A stretch of 7,617 bases of DNA from Pseudomonadota bacterium (GCA_023428515.1 JAEYXI010000632.1:1-7617); one strand, 5' to 3'. Numbered from the stretch's first letter, positions 1 to 6,254 are shown. Notes: generated by a model not told the origin, from the letters alone. Made by a program: numbers and translations.

Positions 1-699
1 CTCGCAATACCGTCCGAAGCCCCTGTCGAGCCTCCTGTCCGGACCGCATCCGCGTCGCCGCGCCAGGGCGTCGGGCTGCAGACGCTGGTGCCATCCGACC
101 CCTATATGGCCGGTTATCCGCGTCCCGACCCGCCGCAAGCTCCCGAGTACAACCCGATGCCTTCAGACGAAGCCGATTGCCGGGCGCAATTGAAGCGCAT
201 GAAGGTGCAGTTCGTCGACCTCGCACCTATACGCGACGGGCAGTGCGGCATCGACCATCCGGTCAAGGTTTCGGCGATCGGCAACGTCCAGATGAAGCCG
301 GCCGCGACGCTGACCTGCGCCATGGCGCTGACCTTCTCGCAGTGGACCAAGAACGAACTCGTGCCTTCGGCCCGCCGGCGCTATTTCTCCGGGATCAAGA
401 CCATCCATCAGGGATCGAGCTATTCCTGTCGCAAGATCGCCCGCAGCCGCACGCTGTCAGAGCATGGCAAGGGCAACGCGCTGGACATCATGCGCATCGA
501 GCTGAACAACGGCAAGGATATCGATGTGAAAAAGCCGGGCTTCTTCTCGTTCCGCCAGCGCGGCTTCCTGAACAATGTGCGTGGCGATGGCTGCCAGTAC
601 TTCAACACAGTGCTCGGCCCCGGTTACAATTACGACCACCGCAACCATTTCCACTTCGACATCAAGCAGCGCCGCAACAATCGCGTCGCCTGCCACTGA
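1..699 (+). CDS. Extensin-like C-terminal domain protein, 5' end outside window
   Basis: The frame is open from base 1 to the TGA at 697-699, giving 232 residues with the N-terminus missing. A GTG at 88 could start translation but probably lies inside the protein, because the Pro/Ala/Ser-rich linker continues upstream of it. The conserved domain begins around residue 59 (DCRAQL). It contains SEHGKGNALDI (about residues 153-163) and, near the C-terminus, YDHRNHFHFD (about 211-220). These SxHxxGxAxD and HxH patterns resemble the metal site of the peptidase M15 (D-Ala-D-Ala carboxypeptidase) fold that extensin-like C domains share. Cysteines at about 60, 82, 106, 143, 198 and 231 could form disulfides in an exported protein. 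The family is common in Hyphomicrobiales and often secreted; its substrate is not well established, and a cell-wall role is inference. The signal peptide, if any, lies outside the window. The next gene is co-oriented, 52 bases downstream. Confidence 0.88.
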   Translation, partial: LAIPSEAPVEPPVRTASASPRQGVGLQTLVPSDPYMAGYPRPDPPQAPEYNPMPSDEADCRAQLKRMKVQFVDLAPIRDGQCGIDHPVKVSAIGNVQMKPAATLTCAMALTFSQWTKNELVPSARRRYFSGIKTIHQGSSYSCRKIARSRTLSEHGKGNALDIMRIELNNGKDIDVKKPGFFSFRQRGFLNNVRGDGCQYFNTVLGPGYNYDHRNHFHFDIKQRRNNRVACH

Positions 700-751
700 G
701 GGCACGCTGCGCGGATTGGCATGAGAGGCTGCCCTGGCGTAAACTACCGGC

Positions 752-1483
752 ATGACCGCAGCGCCTGCCGGGCCGGAAAGGCATCATCCAAAACGCTCGC
801 GCCGCGCCGCGACGGCGAGCCTCGTCATCCTGCTTGCCTATCTCGCCATCGCCTATATCGCAGCCCCTGAATTCTGGTGGCGCCATGAGGGCGGCCTCGA
901 CCAGCTCGCCATGCGCACGACGACGACCGACGGCATTCCGGGCGACCCCATCAATGTCGGCCTCGTCGGCACGAAGGAGGACGTCATGCGGGCTTTCGCG
1001 GCTGCCGGCTGGCGGCCGGCCGACGCGATCACGCTGAAGACCAGCATCGAGATCGGCCTCAGTGTCGCTCTGCGCCTGCCTGATCCCGACGCACCGGTCA
1101 GCACGCTGGTCTATGACGGCAGGCGGCAGGATTTCGCTTTCGAGAAGCCTGTCGGCACCAGCGCCGACCAGCGCCACCATGTCCGCTTCTGGCAGACGGA
1201 CCCGCTCACGCCCGGCGGCGACGGCCCGCTTTTCCTGGGTTCGGCGAGCTTCGACCGCGGCGTCGGCTTCAGCCACGACACCGGCCAGATCACCCATCAC
1301 ATAGGACCGGACCTCGATGCGGAGCGCGATTTCGTCATAACCAGCCTCACCGAGGCCGGCTGGATACGTTCGACATCCGAGGTCGAGGGGTCCGGAGCGA
1401 CCGAGGACGGGAGGAACGGCGGCGGAGACCGCTACTTCACTGACGGTAAAGTGATTGTCGGCGTGCTGGGAACGCCTGGCTGA
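752..1483 (+). CDS. Single-pass membrane protein with LssY C-terminal-like domain
   Basis: This is a 243-residue protein. A short basic N-terminus (HHPKRSRR, residues 11-18) precedes one hydrophobic segment at about 19-38, followed by a soluble domain, so an inner-membrane anchor with the domain outside the cytoplasm is likely. The domain matches the LssY-C pattern as I know it: GDPINVGLVG (64-73), AAGWRPAD (84-91), APVSTLVYDGRRQDFAFEK (114-132), HHVRFWQ (142-148), GSASFDRGVGF (163-173) and THHIGPDLDAERD (181-193). In longer homologs this domain follows PAP2 or DedA-type membrane domains; here it stands alone. Its biochemical role is unknown. The C-terminal tail (residues 211-226) is Gly-rich and looks disordered. 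The ATG at 752 was chosen because it puts the basic stretch before the membrane helix; no good ribosome binding site is visible. Family call is fairly sure, function is not. Confidence 0.8.
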   Translation: MTAAPAGPERHHPKRSRRAATASLVILLAYLAIAYIAAPEFWWRHEGGLDQLAMRTTTTDGIPGDPINVGLVGTKEDVMRAFAAAGWRPADAITLKTSIEIGLSVALRLPDPDAPVSTLVYDGRRQDFAFEKPVGTSADQRHHVRFWQTDPLTPGGDGPLFLGSASFDRGVGFSHDTGQITHHIGPDLDAERDFVITSLTEAGWIRSTSEVEGSGATEDGRNGGGDRYFTDGKVIVGVLGTPG

Positions 1484-1507
1484 CCGCCGAAACCGGGCGC
1501 CCTGCCA

Positions 1508-1535
1508 TTGCTTAAATCCGCGTGGTGTCTATTTT
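1508..1535 (+). promoter_or_regulatory. Possible sigma-70-type promoter before the CBS-domain gene
   Basis: TTGCTT (1508-1513) and TATTTT (1530-1535) are separated by 16 bases in the 84-base gap before the CBS-domain gene, about 32 bases upstream of its ATG. This is a locally AT-richer patch in GC-rich DNA. The match to TTGACA/TATAAT is partial, so this is suggestive only. Confidence 0.25.
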
Positions 1536-1567
1536 CTTCCTCCCGGCCGGGATGCTATTGAGCCTCG

Positions 1568-2875
1568 ATGTTATTAGAAATTGCGATTGTCGTCGTTCTT
1601 ATCTGCGTGAACGGCCTGTTGGCCATGTCGGAACTGGCGGTAGTCTCCGCCCGCCCTGCCCGCCTCAAGGCAATGATCGATCGCGGCGTGAAAGGCGCGG
1701 GACCCGCCCTTGAACTCGGCGCCAATCCCGGGCGCTTCCTGTCGACGGTCCAGATCGGCATCACCCTCGTCGGCGTGCTGTCGGGAGCGTTTTCCGGCGC
1801 CACCCTCGGCCAGCGGCTGAGCGAAGCTCTCATCGCATCCGGCCTGACGCCGGGCGTCGCCAATCCGCTTGGCGTCGGCGTGGTGGTTGCCATCATCACT
1901 TATGCCTCGCTTATCGTAGGCGAGCTTGTGCCCAAGCAGATCGCGCTGCGCGATCCCGAGCGGATCGCCGTGAAGGTCGCACCGGCCATGGGCATGCTTT
2001 CGAAGATCGCGCTGCCTCTGGTCTTCCTCCTCGACGTGTCCGGCCGCGCCGTCCTCTGGCTGCTCGGCCAATCCGGCGAGTCCGAAGAAAAGGTCACAGA
2101 CGAGGAGATCAAGATGCTGGTCGCCGAGGCCGAGCATCACGGCACGATCGAATCCGACGAGCGGCGCATGATCGCCGGCGTCATGCGCCTCGGCGACCGC
2201 GCGGTGCGCGGGGTGATGACGCCGCGCACCGAGATCGACTGGCTGAACCTCGAATCGGATGAGGCGACCGCCAGGAAGATGCTGATGGAGACCCAGCATT
2301 CGCGCCTGCCGGTCGGCGAAGGCGCCGTCGACAACATGGTCGGCGTCGTGCAGACGCGCGAATTGCTCGCTGCGCTGCTTGCCGGCCAGCCCTTCGAGCC
2401 GCGCAAGCACATGCGCACAGCCCCCATCGTGCATGACCAGGCCGATGCGCTCGACGTGCTTACGACGCTGAGGGAATCGGAAGTCCCGGTGGCGCTGGTG
2501 CACGACGAATACGGCCTCTTCGAAGGCATCGTCACGCCAGCCGACATATTGGAGGCGATTACCGGCGTCTTCCGCTCCGACCTCGACGCCGAGGAAGAGC
2601 CGCCGGCGGTGAAGCGCGAGGACGGCTCATGGCTGCTCGCCGGCTATATGCAGGCCGACGAGATGTCCGAGCAGCTCGGCATCGAACTGCCTGAGAATCG
2701 CGACTACGAAACCGTTGCGGGCTATATCCTGTCGCACCTCCACCGGCTGCCGGCGACCGGCGAATGCGTTGACGCGGAGGGCTGGCGCTTCGAGGTGGTC
2801 GACCTCGACGGCCGCCGCATCGACAAGGTCATCGCCTCGAAGCTGCCCGGCGTGCATCGCGCCGGAAGAAAGTGA
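1568..2875 (+). CDS. Hemolysin-family CNNM/CBS/CorC-HlyC membrane protein
   Basis: This 435-residue protein has the full architecture of the TlyC/CorB/YtfL group, whose usual length is about 430. An N-terminal CNNM (DUF21) membrane domain spans about residues 1-165 with hydrophobic segments near 3-20, 60-75, 100-120 and 145-167, and carries the family signature GELVPKQIAL (118-127). Two CBS domains follow: the first starts near VMTPRTEI (216-223) and the second includes VALVHDEYGLFEGIVTPAD (308-326). A C-terminal CorC/HlyC transporter-associated domain covers about 350-425. Relatives have been linked to Mg2+/Co2+ handling and, historically, to hemolysin; the CBS pair usually binds adenine nucleotides. 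Specific cargo here is not determinable. An in-frame TGA at 1559-1561 lies three codons upstream, so ATG 1568 is the first possible ATG. No strong ribosome binding site is visible. A hairpin terminator follows 15 bases after the stop. Confidence 0.93.
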   Translation: MLLEIAIVVVLICVNGLLAMSELAVVSARPARLKAMIDRGVKGAGPALELGANPGRFLSTVQIGITLVGVLSGAFSGATLGQRLSEALIASGLTPGVANPLGVGVVVAIITYASLIVGELVPKQIALRDPERIAVKVAPAMGMLSKIALPLVFLLDVSGRAVLWLLGQSGESEEKVTDEEIKMLVAEAEHHGTIESDERRMIAGVMRLGDRAVRGVMTPRTEIDWLNLESDEATARKMLMETQHSRLPVGEGAVDNMVGVVQTRELLAALLAGQPFEPRKHMRTAPIVHDQADALDVLTTLRESEVPVALVHDEYGLFEGIVTPADILEAITGVFRSDLDAEEEPPAVKREDGSWLLAGYMQADEMSEQLGIELPENRDYETVAGYILSHLHRLPATGECVDAEGWRFEVVDLDGRRIDKVIASKLPGVHRAGRK

Positions 2876-2890
2876 TCCGCGCGGCATGAA

Positions 2891-2918
2891 AAAGGGCGGC
2901 TCTCGCCGCCCTTTCTTT
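2891..2918. terminator. Intrinsic terminator, probably bidirectional
   Basis: AAAGGGCGGC (2891-2900) pairs perfectly with GCCGCCCTTT (2905-2914) around a TCTC loop, a 10-bp GC-rich stem. On the plus strand a T-rich tail follows (CTTTCTTTT region, to 2919). On the minus strand the A-run before the stem gives TTTTT after it. It sits 15 bases after the stop of the CBS-domain gene and about 52 bases beyond the stop of the minus-strand FMN reductase gene, so it can serve both convergent genes. Confidence 0.85.
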
Positions 2919-2943
2919 TGTTCGTTACGGTCTTTTCGGCAAT

Positions 2944-2965
2944 CCGGCCGGTTCAGCCAGGCCGG
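2944..2965. repeat. Small inverted repeat next to the reductase stop codon
   Basis: CCGGCC (2944-2949) and GGCCGG (2960-2965) form a 6-bp inverted repeat with a 10-base loop, one base beyond the minus-strand reductase stop (2967-2969). GGCCGGTT also occurs twice directly (2946-2953 and 2960-2967). There is no T-run beside it, so it is at most an accessory transcript 3'-end structure ahead of the stronger hairpin. Confidence 0.35.
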
Positions 2966-2966
2966 T

Positions 2967-3569
2967 TTATTCAGCCGCCTGTCGCGCCAGAATGTCTTCC
3001 TCGCGCGCCTGCTTCAGCACCTTCGCCCACCAGGAGAGATCGTCCAGCGCCGTCGCCGCCGCCTGGTTGAGATGCTCGAATTCCTCGATCTTCTTGCCCT
3101 GCTGCAGTATCTGGACGAAGTCGCCCCAGACGATGTGCACGGCGAAGCGGATCGGCGTCATCTGCAACTCGACGGCATGGAGCCGGAGCTGCTCGATCGC
3201 CCGGGCACCGCCGACGCCACCATAACCCACGAAGGTGACCGGCTTGCGGTTCCATTCGGTGTAGGCGTAGTCCAGCGCGTTCTTCAGCACGGCCGTCGGG
3301 CCGCGATTATATTCCGCGGCGATCACGATGTAGCCGTCGAACTCGGCGACCTTCTTCTGCCAGCGCAGCGCCACCTCGTTCTTCGACGGCGCCCACAGGG
3401 AGGACGTGGCCTCGTCGAAGAAGGGCATCGGGTAATCGCGCAGATCGACAACCTCGACATCGAAATCGCCGCGCGCCTTTGCTATGTTGGCGATCCATTC
3501 CGTCGGCTTGTCGGCGAAACGGGCGGCGCGGGTCGAGCCGACGATCACCGCGATCTTGGGTTTGGACAT
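2967..3569 (-). CDS. NAD(P)H-dependent FMN reductase (flavodoxin-like)
   Basis: This 200-residue protein fits the NADPH-dependent FMN reductase family (usual size 180-200). The N-terminal strand and phosphate loop read KIAVIVGSTRAARFAD (5-20), where GSTR binds FMN phosphate. EYNRGPTAVLKNALDY (86-101) matches the PEYNxSxPxxLKNAxD flavin-binding segment, and FVGYGGVGGARAIEQLR (113-129) matches the second isoalloxazine-contacting loop. Members of this family reduce FMN, quinones or azo compounds in the cytoplasm using NAD(P)H; the actual electron acceptor here is unknown. AGGAG on the coding strand (complement of 3576-3580) lies 6 bases before the ATG, a good ribosome binding site. The gene is divergent from an HxlR regulator 85 bases away with a palindrome between them, the arrangement expected for a regulator controlling an electrophile- or quinone-inducible reductase (inference). 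The C-terminal part (about 165-200) is helical and charged. Confidence 0.92.
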   Translation of the reverse strand: MSKPKIAVIVGSTRAARFADKPTEWIANIAKARGDFDVEVVDLRDYPMPFFDEATSSLWAPSKNEVALRWQKKVAEFDGYIVIAAEYNRGPTAVLKNALDYAYTEWNRKPVTFVGYGGVGGARAIEQLRLHAVELQMTPIRFAVHIVWGDFVQILQQGKKIEEFEHLNQAAATALDDLSWWAKVLKQAREEDILARQAAE

Positions 3570-3591
3570 GTCAGTCTCCTGTGAAGCTCTA

Positions 3592-3606
3592 GTATCCTTA
3601 GGATAC
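3592..3606. promoter_or_regulatory. Palindromic probable HxlR operator
   Basis: GTATCCT (3592-3598), a central T (3599) and AGGATAC (3600-3606) form a perfect 15-base odd palindrome in the 85-base divergent gap. Its start is 22 bases upstream of the reductase ATG, overlapping or adjacent to where that promoter should be, and its end is 48 bases upstream of the regulator's TTG. HxlR proteins bind DNA as winged-helix dimers at such inverted repeats. A related half-site, GATAC, recurs at 3620-3624, 18 bases after GATAC at 3602-3606. Operator function is inferred from symmetry and position. Confidence 0.65.
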
Positions 3607-3616
3607 CTGACCTACT

Positions 3617-3622
3617 TATGAT
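3617..3622 (+). promoter_or_regulatory. Possible -10 element for the HxlR gene
   Basis: TATGAT (3617-3622) matches five of six bases of TATAAT and lies 32 bases before the TTG start. No good -35 hexamer is visible 16-18 bases upstream, where the palindrome right arm and centre lie. If it is used, the palindrome would overlap the promoter and allow autoregulation. Weak evidence. Confidence 0.25.
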
Positions 3623-3654
3623 ACTGACGATGGCCCCGGCAAGGAGGCACTTTT

Positions 3655-4044
3655 TTGAAACCAAGGCACGAGCACCTCAGCGAGGATTGCCGCGCGGTGA
3701 GCGACATCCTCCAGCGCGTCGGCGATAAATGGACGGTGCTTGTCGTTGGCAAGCTTGGCGACGGCCCGCTGCGCTTCAACGAGTTGCGCACGGCGGTGGG
3801 CGGCATCTCGCAGAAGATGCTGACCACGACGCTGCGCGGCCTGGAGCGCGACGGTTTCGTCACCCGCACCGTCTATCCGACGATCCCGCCGCGCGTCGAC
3901 TACGAGCTGACCGACCTCGGCTACGAGCTCCTGGAGCCGGTCAATCGGCTAGGCGAATGGGCGAGGAAGAATACTGGGCGGGTCAATGCCGCACGGGCGA
4001 GGTTCGATGCGGCGGTGGCGGGAATAGTGAGTAGTGATCAGTGA
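3655..4044 (+). CDS. HxlR-family winged-helix transcriptional regulator, TTG start
   Basis: This 129-residue cytoplasmic DNA-binding protein has the HxlR (DUF24, MarR-like winged helix) pattern throughout: Cys12 at the start of helix 1, VGDKWTVLVVGKLGDGPLRFNEL (22-44), GGISQKMLTTTLRGLERDGFV (49-69; recognition helix region) and the wing plus PPRVDYELTDLGYELL (78-93). Cys12 sits where YodB/CatR-type members carry their redox-sensing Cys, so quinone, diamide or aldehyde sensing is plausible but unproven. The start is forced: an in-frame TGA at 3625-3627 leaves TTG 3655 as the first usable start, and AAGGAGG (3641-3647) lies 7 bases before it, a near-ideal ribosome binding site. An upstream ATG at 3630 is out of frame. 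The gene diverges from the FMN reductase and probably controls it. The last six residues (IVSSDQ) are encoded by intergenic-type TAGTGAG repeats that also carry the stop codon. Confidence 0.93.
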   Translation: MKPRHEHLSEDCRAVSDILQRVGDKWTVLVVGKLGDGPLRFNELRTAVGGISQKMLTTTLRGLERDGFVTRTVYPTIPPRVDYELTDLGYELLEPVNRLGEWARKNTGRVNAARARFDAAVAGIVSSDQ

Positions 4045-4091
4045 GATAGTGAGCAGGAATAGAGACCGAGTTTCTCATCCACTACCTCACT
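4024..4091. repeat. Degenerate TAGTGAG repeats and stem across convergent gene ends
   Basis: ATAGTGAG occurs twice directly (4024-4031 and 4046-4053), with further GTAGTGA (4031-4037) and CAGTGAG (4039-4045) variants between. AGTGAGATAGTG (4040-4051) can pair with CACTACCTCACT (4080-4091), 11 of 12 positions, around a 28-base loop. The stem includes the TGA of the HxlR gene (4042-4044) and the stop of the minus-strand thioesterase (4087-4089). I recall TAGTGAG-like low-complexity repeats near gene ends in rhizobial genomes; this looks like a short, decayed example. There is no T-run, so termination would be non-canonical. Confidence 0.55.
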
Positions 4092-4479
4092 CCGCCGGCA
4101 CCGGCGTCGGCTTGCCCTCGCCGTCGAGAGCCACCATCACGAACTCCGCGTCGGTCACCTTCTCCATGATGTGCGTCAGGTAGCGCTGCGCCCAGGCCTC
4201 GACCTTGAGCGTCATCGAGGTGCGCCCGACGCGCGTCACCGACGTGTAGATGCTGAGCGTATCGCCGATCTTCATCGGCGCGGCGAAGGACATTTCCCTG
4301 ACCGCCGCCGTCACCACGCGCCCATGCGCGCGCTCGGCGGCGCGGATGCCGCAGGCAAGGTCCATCTGCGCCATCACCCAGCCGCCGAAGATGTCGCCGG
4401 CGGCGTTGGTGTCGCCGGGCATGGCCAGGGTCCTCAGCGTCAGTTCTCCGATCGGGTGCGCTCCGGCCACGTGCATCAT
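4087..4479 (-). CDS. YciA-type hotdog-fold acyl-CoA thioesterase
   Basis: This 130-residue protein is close to the usual YciA size (about 130) and consists of a single hotdog domain. GDTNAAGDIFGGWVMAQMD (22-40) is the hallmark active-site segment of YciA/BACH-type acyl-CoA hydrolases, with Asn25 and Asp29 near the catalytic position and the following helix at about 33-52. EMSFAAPMKIGDTL (62-75) and the strand SMTLKVEAWAQRY (88-100) complete the fold. Such enzymes hydrolyse a broad range of acyl-CoAs in the cytoplasm to free acid and CoA. Two adjacent ATGs (4479 and 4476) are possible starts; AAGG lies 1 base before the first and 4 before the second, so the second may be the real one, with two-residue consequences at most. 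The gene is convergent with the HxlR gene and divergent from the GMC cassette. No evidence ties it functionally to either. Confidence 0.92.
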   Translation of the reverse strand: MMHVAGAHPIGELTLRTLAMPGDTNAAGDIFGGWVMAQMDLACGIRAAERAHGRVVTAAVREMSFAAPMKIGDTLSIYTSVTRVGRTSMTLKVEAWAQRYLTHIMEKVTDAEFVMVALDGEGKPTPVPAE

Positions 4480-4504
4480 CCTTGCTCAAATATGCTCCAT
4501 CCCT

Positions 4505-4532
4505 CTTGCCGCAGACTTGGCGGCAAGCCAAG
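4505..4532. repeat. Overlapping inverted repeats in the divergent gap
   Basis: CTTGCCGC (4505-4512) pairs perfectly with GCGGCAAG (4520-4527) around a 7-base loop. An alternative stem, CTTGG (4516-4520) with CCAAG (4528-4532), shares base 4520 with the right arm and uses 4521-4527 as its loop, so the two are mutually exclusive. The element lies 26-53 bases upstream of the thioesterase ATG and more than 100 bases before the GMC start. It could be an operator or part of a leader, or may be chance. Confidence 0.4.
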
Positions 4533-4572
4533 GCCCGTCGAGCGGTCGTTTTTTCCACAGGCGATGCCGGAA

Positions 4573-4589
4573 CGGCGCGTGACGCGCCG
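4573..4589. promoter_or_regulatory. 17-base palindrome upstream of the GMC cassette
   Basis: CGGCGCG (4573-4579), TGA (4580-4582) and CGCGCCG (4583-4589) form a perfect 7-bp inverted repeat with a 3-base spacer, ending 48 bases before the GMC dehydrogenase ATG. The position suits an operator for a catabolic operon, or a leader hairpin. GC-rich palindromes occur by chance in such DNA, and no regulator gene adjoins the cassette within the window. Confidence 0.4.
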
Positions 4590-4637
4590 GCGGCAGGCGG
4601 ACTAGCTTCGGCGATCTCCGGGATCAGCCTTGGCATC

Positions 4638-6254
4638 ATGCAGACTTATGATTTCATCATCGTCGGCTCGGGTTCCGCCGGCTCAGTGGTCGCCGAGCGG
4701 CTGTCGGCGAGCGGCCGCCATTCCGTGCTGGTGCTGGAAGCCGGCGGCAGCGACATGCGCTTCTACGTGCAGATGCCGCTCGGCTACGGCAAGACCTTCT
4801 TCGATCCCGCCGTCAACTGGAACTACCGCACCGAGCCCGACCCCGGGCTATCAGGCAATACCGACCACTGGCCGCGGGGAAAGATTCTCGGCGGGTCGAG
4901 TTCGATCAACGCCATGGTCTGGATCAGGGGCCAGCGCGAGGACTTCGACGCCTGGGCAGCCGCCGGCAATCCCGGCTGGTCCTATGACGATCTGCTGCCG
5001 GTCTTCAAGGCAATCGAGGATAATGAAGGCGGCGCCGACGAATGGCGCGGCGCCGGCGGGCCGATCCATATCGCCGACTGCCGCAGCAAGGTGCACCCGC
5101 TGACTGCGCGTTATCTGAAGGCCGCCGAGCAGGCGGGTCTGCCGCTCAACCCGGATTTCAACGGCAAGAGCCAGGAAGGCGTCGGCGTCTACCAGATCAA
5201 CGCCAAGCGCGGGCGCCGCATGTCGGCAGCGCGCGCCTTCCTGCATCCGGCGATGAAGCGCAGGAACGTGCGCGTCGAGATGAACGCGCTGGCGACGAAG
5301 ATCCTGTTCGAGGGAACGCGCGCCGTCGGCGTCGAATATGAGCAGCGGGGGGCAAGGCACACGGTCCACGCCGGCCGCGAGGTGATTGTCTGCGGCGGCT
5401 CGATCAACTCGCCGCAGCTCTTGCAGCTTTCAGGCGTCGGTCCTGCGCCGCTGCTCGAGGGCCTGGGCATCCCGGTCGTGCACGCCAACGCCAATGTCGG
5501 CGCCAACCTGCAGGATCATCTCGGCATCAACTACACCTTCAAGGGCAAGCTGCCGACGCTCAACCAGATCCTGCGCCCATGGTGGGGCAAGGCGTTGGTC
5601 GGCATGCAGTATATCCTGCTGCGCAGCGGGCCGCTGTCGCTGTCGATGAACGCGGCGGGCGGTTTCTTCCGCACCGACCCGGCCATGACGCGGCCGAACA
5701 TGCAGCTCTATTTCCAGGCCTTCTCGACCGTCATCCCGAAGAACGGCGAGCGGCCCATCCTGACGCCCGACCCGTGGCCGGGCTTTTCGGTCGGCCTTTC
5801 CAACTGCCGGCCCTCGAGCCGCGGCGAGATCATGATCCGCTCCGCCAACCCGCGCGACTATCCGAGGATCGTCCCCAACGCCTATTCGACCGAAACCGAC
5901 GTGGCGGAGATGCTTGCCGCAGTGAAGTTCGTGCGCAGGATCGTGGCACAGCCGGCGCTTGCGGAAATCATCGAGGAGGAGGTGCTGCCCGGTCCCTCGG
6001 TGACCTCCGACGAGGATCTGATCCTGGATTTCCGAAAACGCTCCGGCACGGTCTACCATCCGGTCTCGACCTGCCGCATGGGGACGGACCCGTCCTGGGC
6101 TGTGGTCGATCCGCGGCTGCGGGTCCACGGAGTTTCAGCCTTGCGCGTCATCGACGCCTCTATTTTTCCGGATAACATCTCCGGCAACACCAACGCGGCA
6201 TCCATCATGACCGGCTGGAAAGGCGCGGAAATGGTGCTGGAGGACCAGAAATGA
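4638..6254 (+). CDS. GMC-family FAD-dependent dehydrogenase (choline/alcohol dehydrogenase-like)
   Basis: The 538-residue protein from ATG 4638 has the usual length for bacterial GMC dehydrogenases. The FAD Rossmann motif is FIIVGSGSAGSVVAERL (6-22) with the ribose-binding Glu34 in VLVLEAGG. GMC signature 1 is RGKILGGSSSINAMVW (80-95) and signature 2 is GGSINSPQLLQLSGVGP (253-269). The C-terminal catalytic region has YHPVSTCRMG (473-482), with the conserved His474, and GNTNAASIM (516-524), with Asn517/Asn519 near the second catalytic position. The family oxidises alcohols, choline, polyols or sugars to aldehydes or ketones, passing electrons from FADH2 to O2 or a membrane acceptor. The frame stays open 52 codons upstream to 4482, but homologs begin just before the FAD motif, so 4638 is preferred. 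The ribosome binding site is weak. The last four bases (ATGA) overlap the next gene's start. Substrate is unknown. Confidence 0.9.
   Translation: MQTYDFIIVGSGSAGSVVAERLSASGRHSVLVLEAGGSDMRFYVQMPLGYGKTFFDPAVNWNYRTEPDPGLSGNTDHWPRGKILGGSSSINAMVWIRGQREDFDAWAAAGNPGWSYDDLLPVFKAIEDNEGGADEWRGAGGPIHIADCRSKVHPLTARYLKAAEQAGLPLNPDFNGKSQEGVGVYQINAKRGRRMSAARAFLHPAMKRRNVRVEMNALATKILFEGTRAVGVEYEQRGARHTVHAGREVIVCGGSINSPQLLQLSGVGPAPLLEGLGIPVVHANANVGANLQDHLGINYTFKGKLPTLNQILRPWWGKALVGMQYILLRSGPLSLSMNAAGGFFRTDPAMTRPNMQLYFQAFSTVIPKNGERPILTPDPWPGFSVGLSNCRPSSRGEIMIRSANPRDYPRIVPNAYSTETDVAEMLAAVKFVRRIVAQPALAEIIEEEVLPGPSVTSDEDLILDFRKRSGTVYHPVSTCRMGTDPSWAVVDPRLRVHGVSALRVIDASIFPDNISGNTNAASIMTGWKGAEMVLEDQK

Noticed and set aside
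1522..1713. Small 63-codon open frame before and into the CBS-domain gene
   Set aside because: It overlaps the conserved N-terminal membrane domain in another frame and shows no ribosome binding site or recognisable features.
1574..2503. Minus-strand open frame of about 309 codons
   Set aside because: It is fully antisense to the CBS-domain gene, whose domains are complete; the His/Arg/Asp-rich translation matches no family.
2715..3584. Plus-strand open frame of about 289 codons crossing the terminator
   Set aside because: It overlaps the end of the CBS-domain gene, reads through a strong hairpin terminator and lies antisense to the whole FMN reductase gene.
4541..4555. Six-T run at 4549-4554 as an intrinsic terminator
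   Set aside because: No stem lies directly before it; the nearest perfect stem ends at 4527, more than 20 bases away, so a standard terminator is not supported.
4482..4637. Upstream in-frame extension of the GMC dehydrogenase (52 codons)
   Set aside because: GMC proteins start a few residues before the FAD motif; the extension is not signal-peptide-like, runs through two inverted repeats and has no good ribosome binding site, so ATG 4638 is preferred.
4082..4639. Minus-strand 185-codon open frame overlapping the thioesterase
   Set aside because: It is a different frame over the YciA-type gene, with no family resemblance; the hotdog signature is in the frame at 4087-4479.
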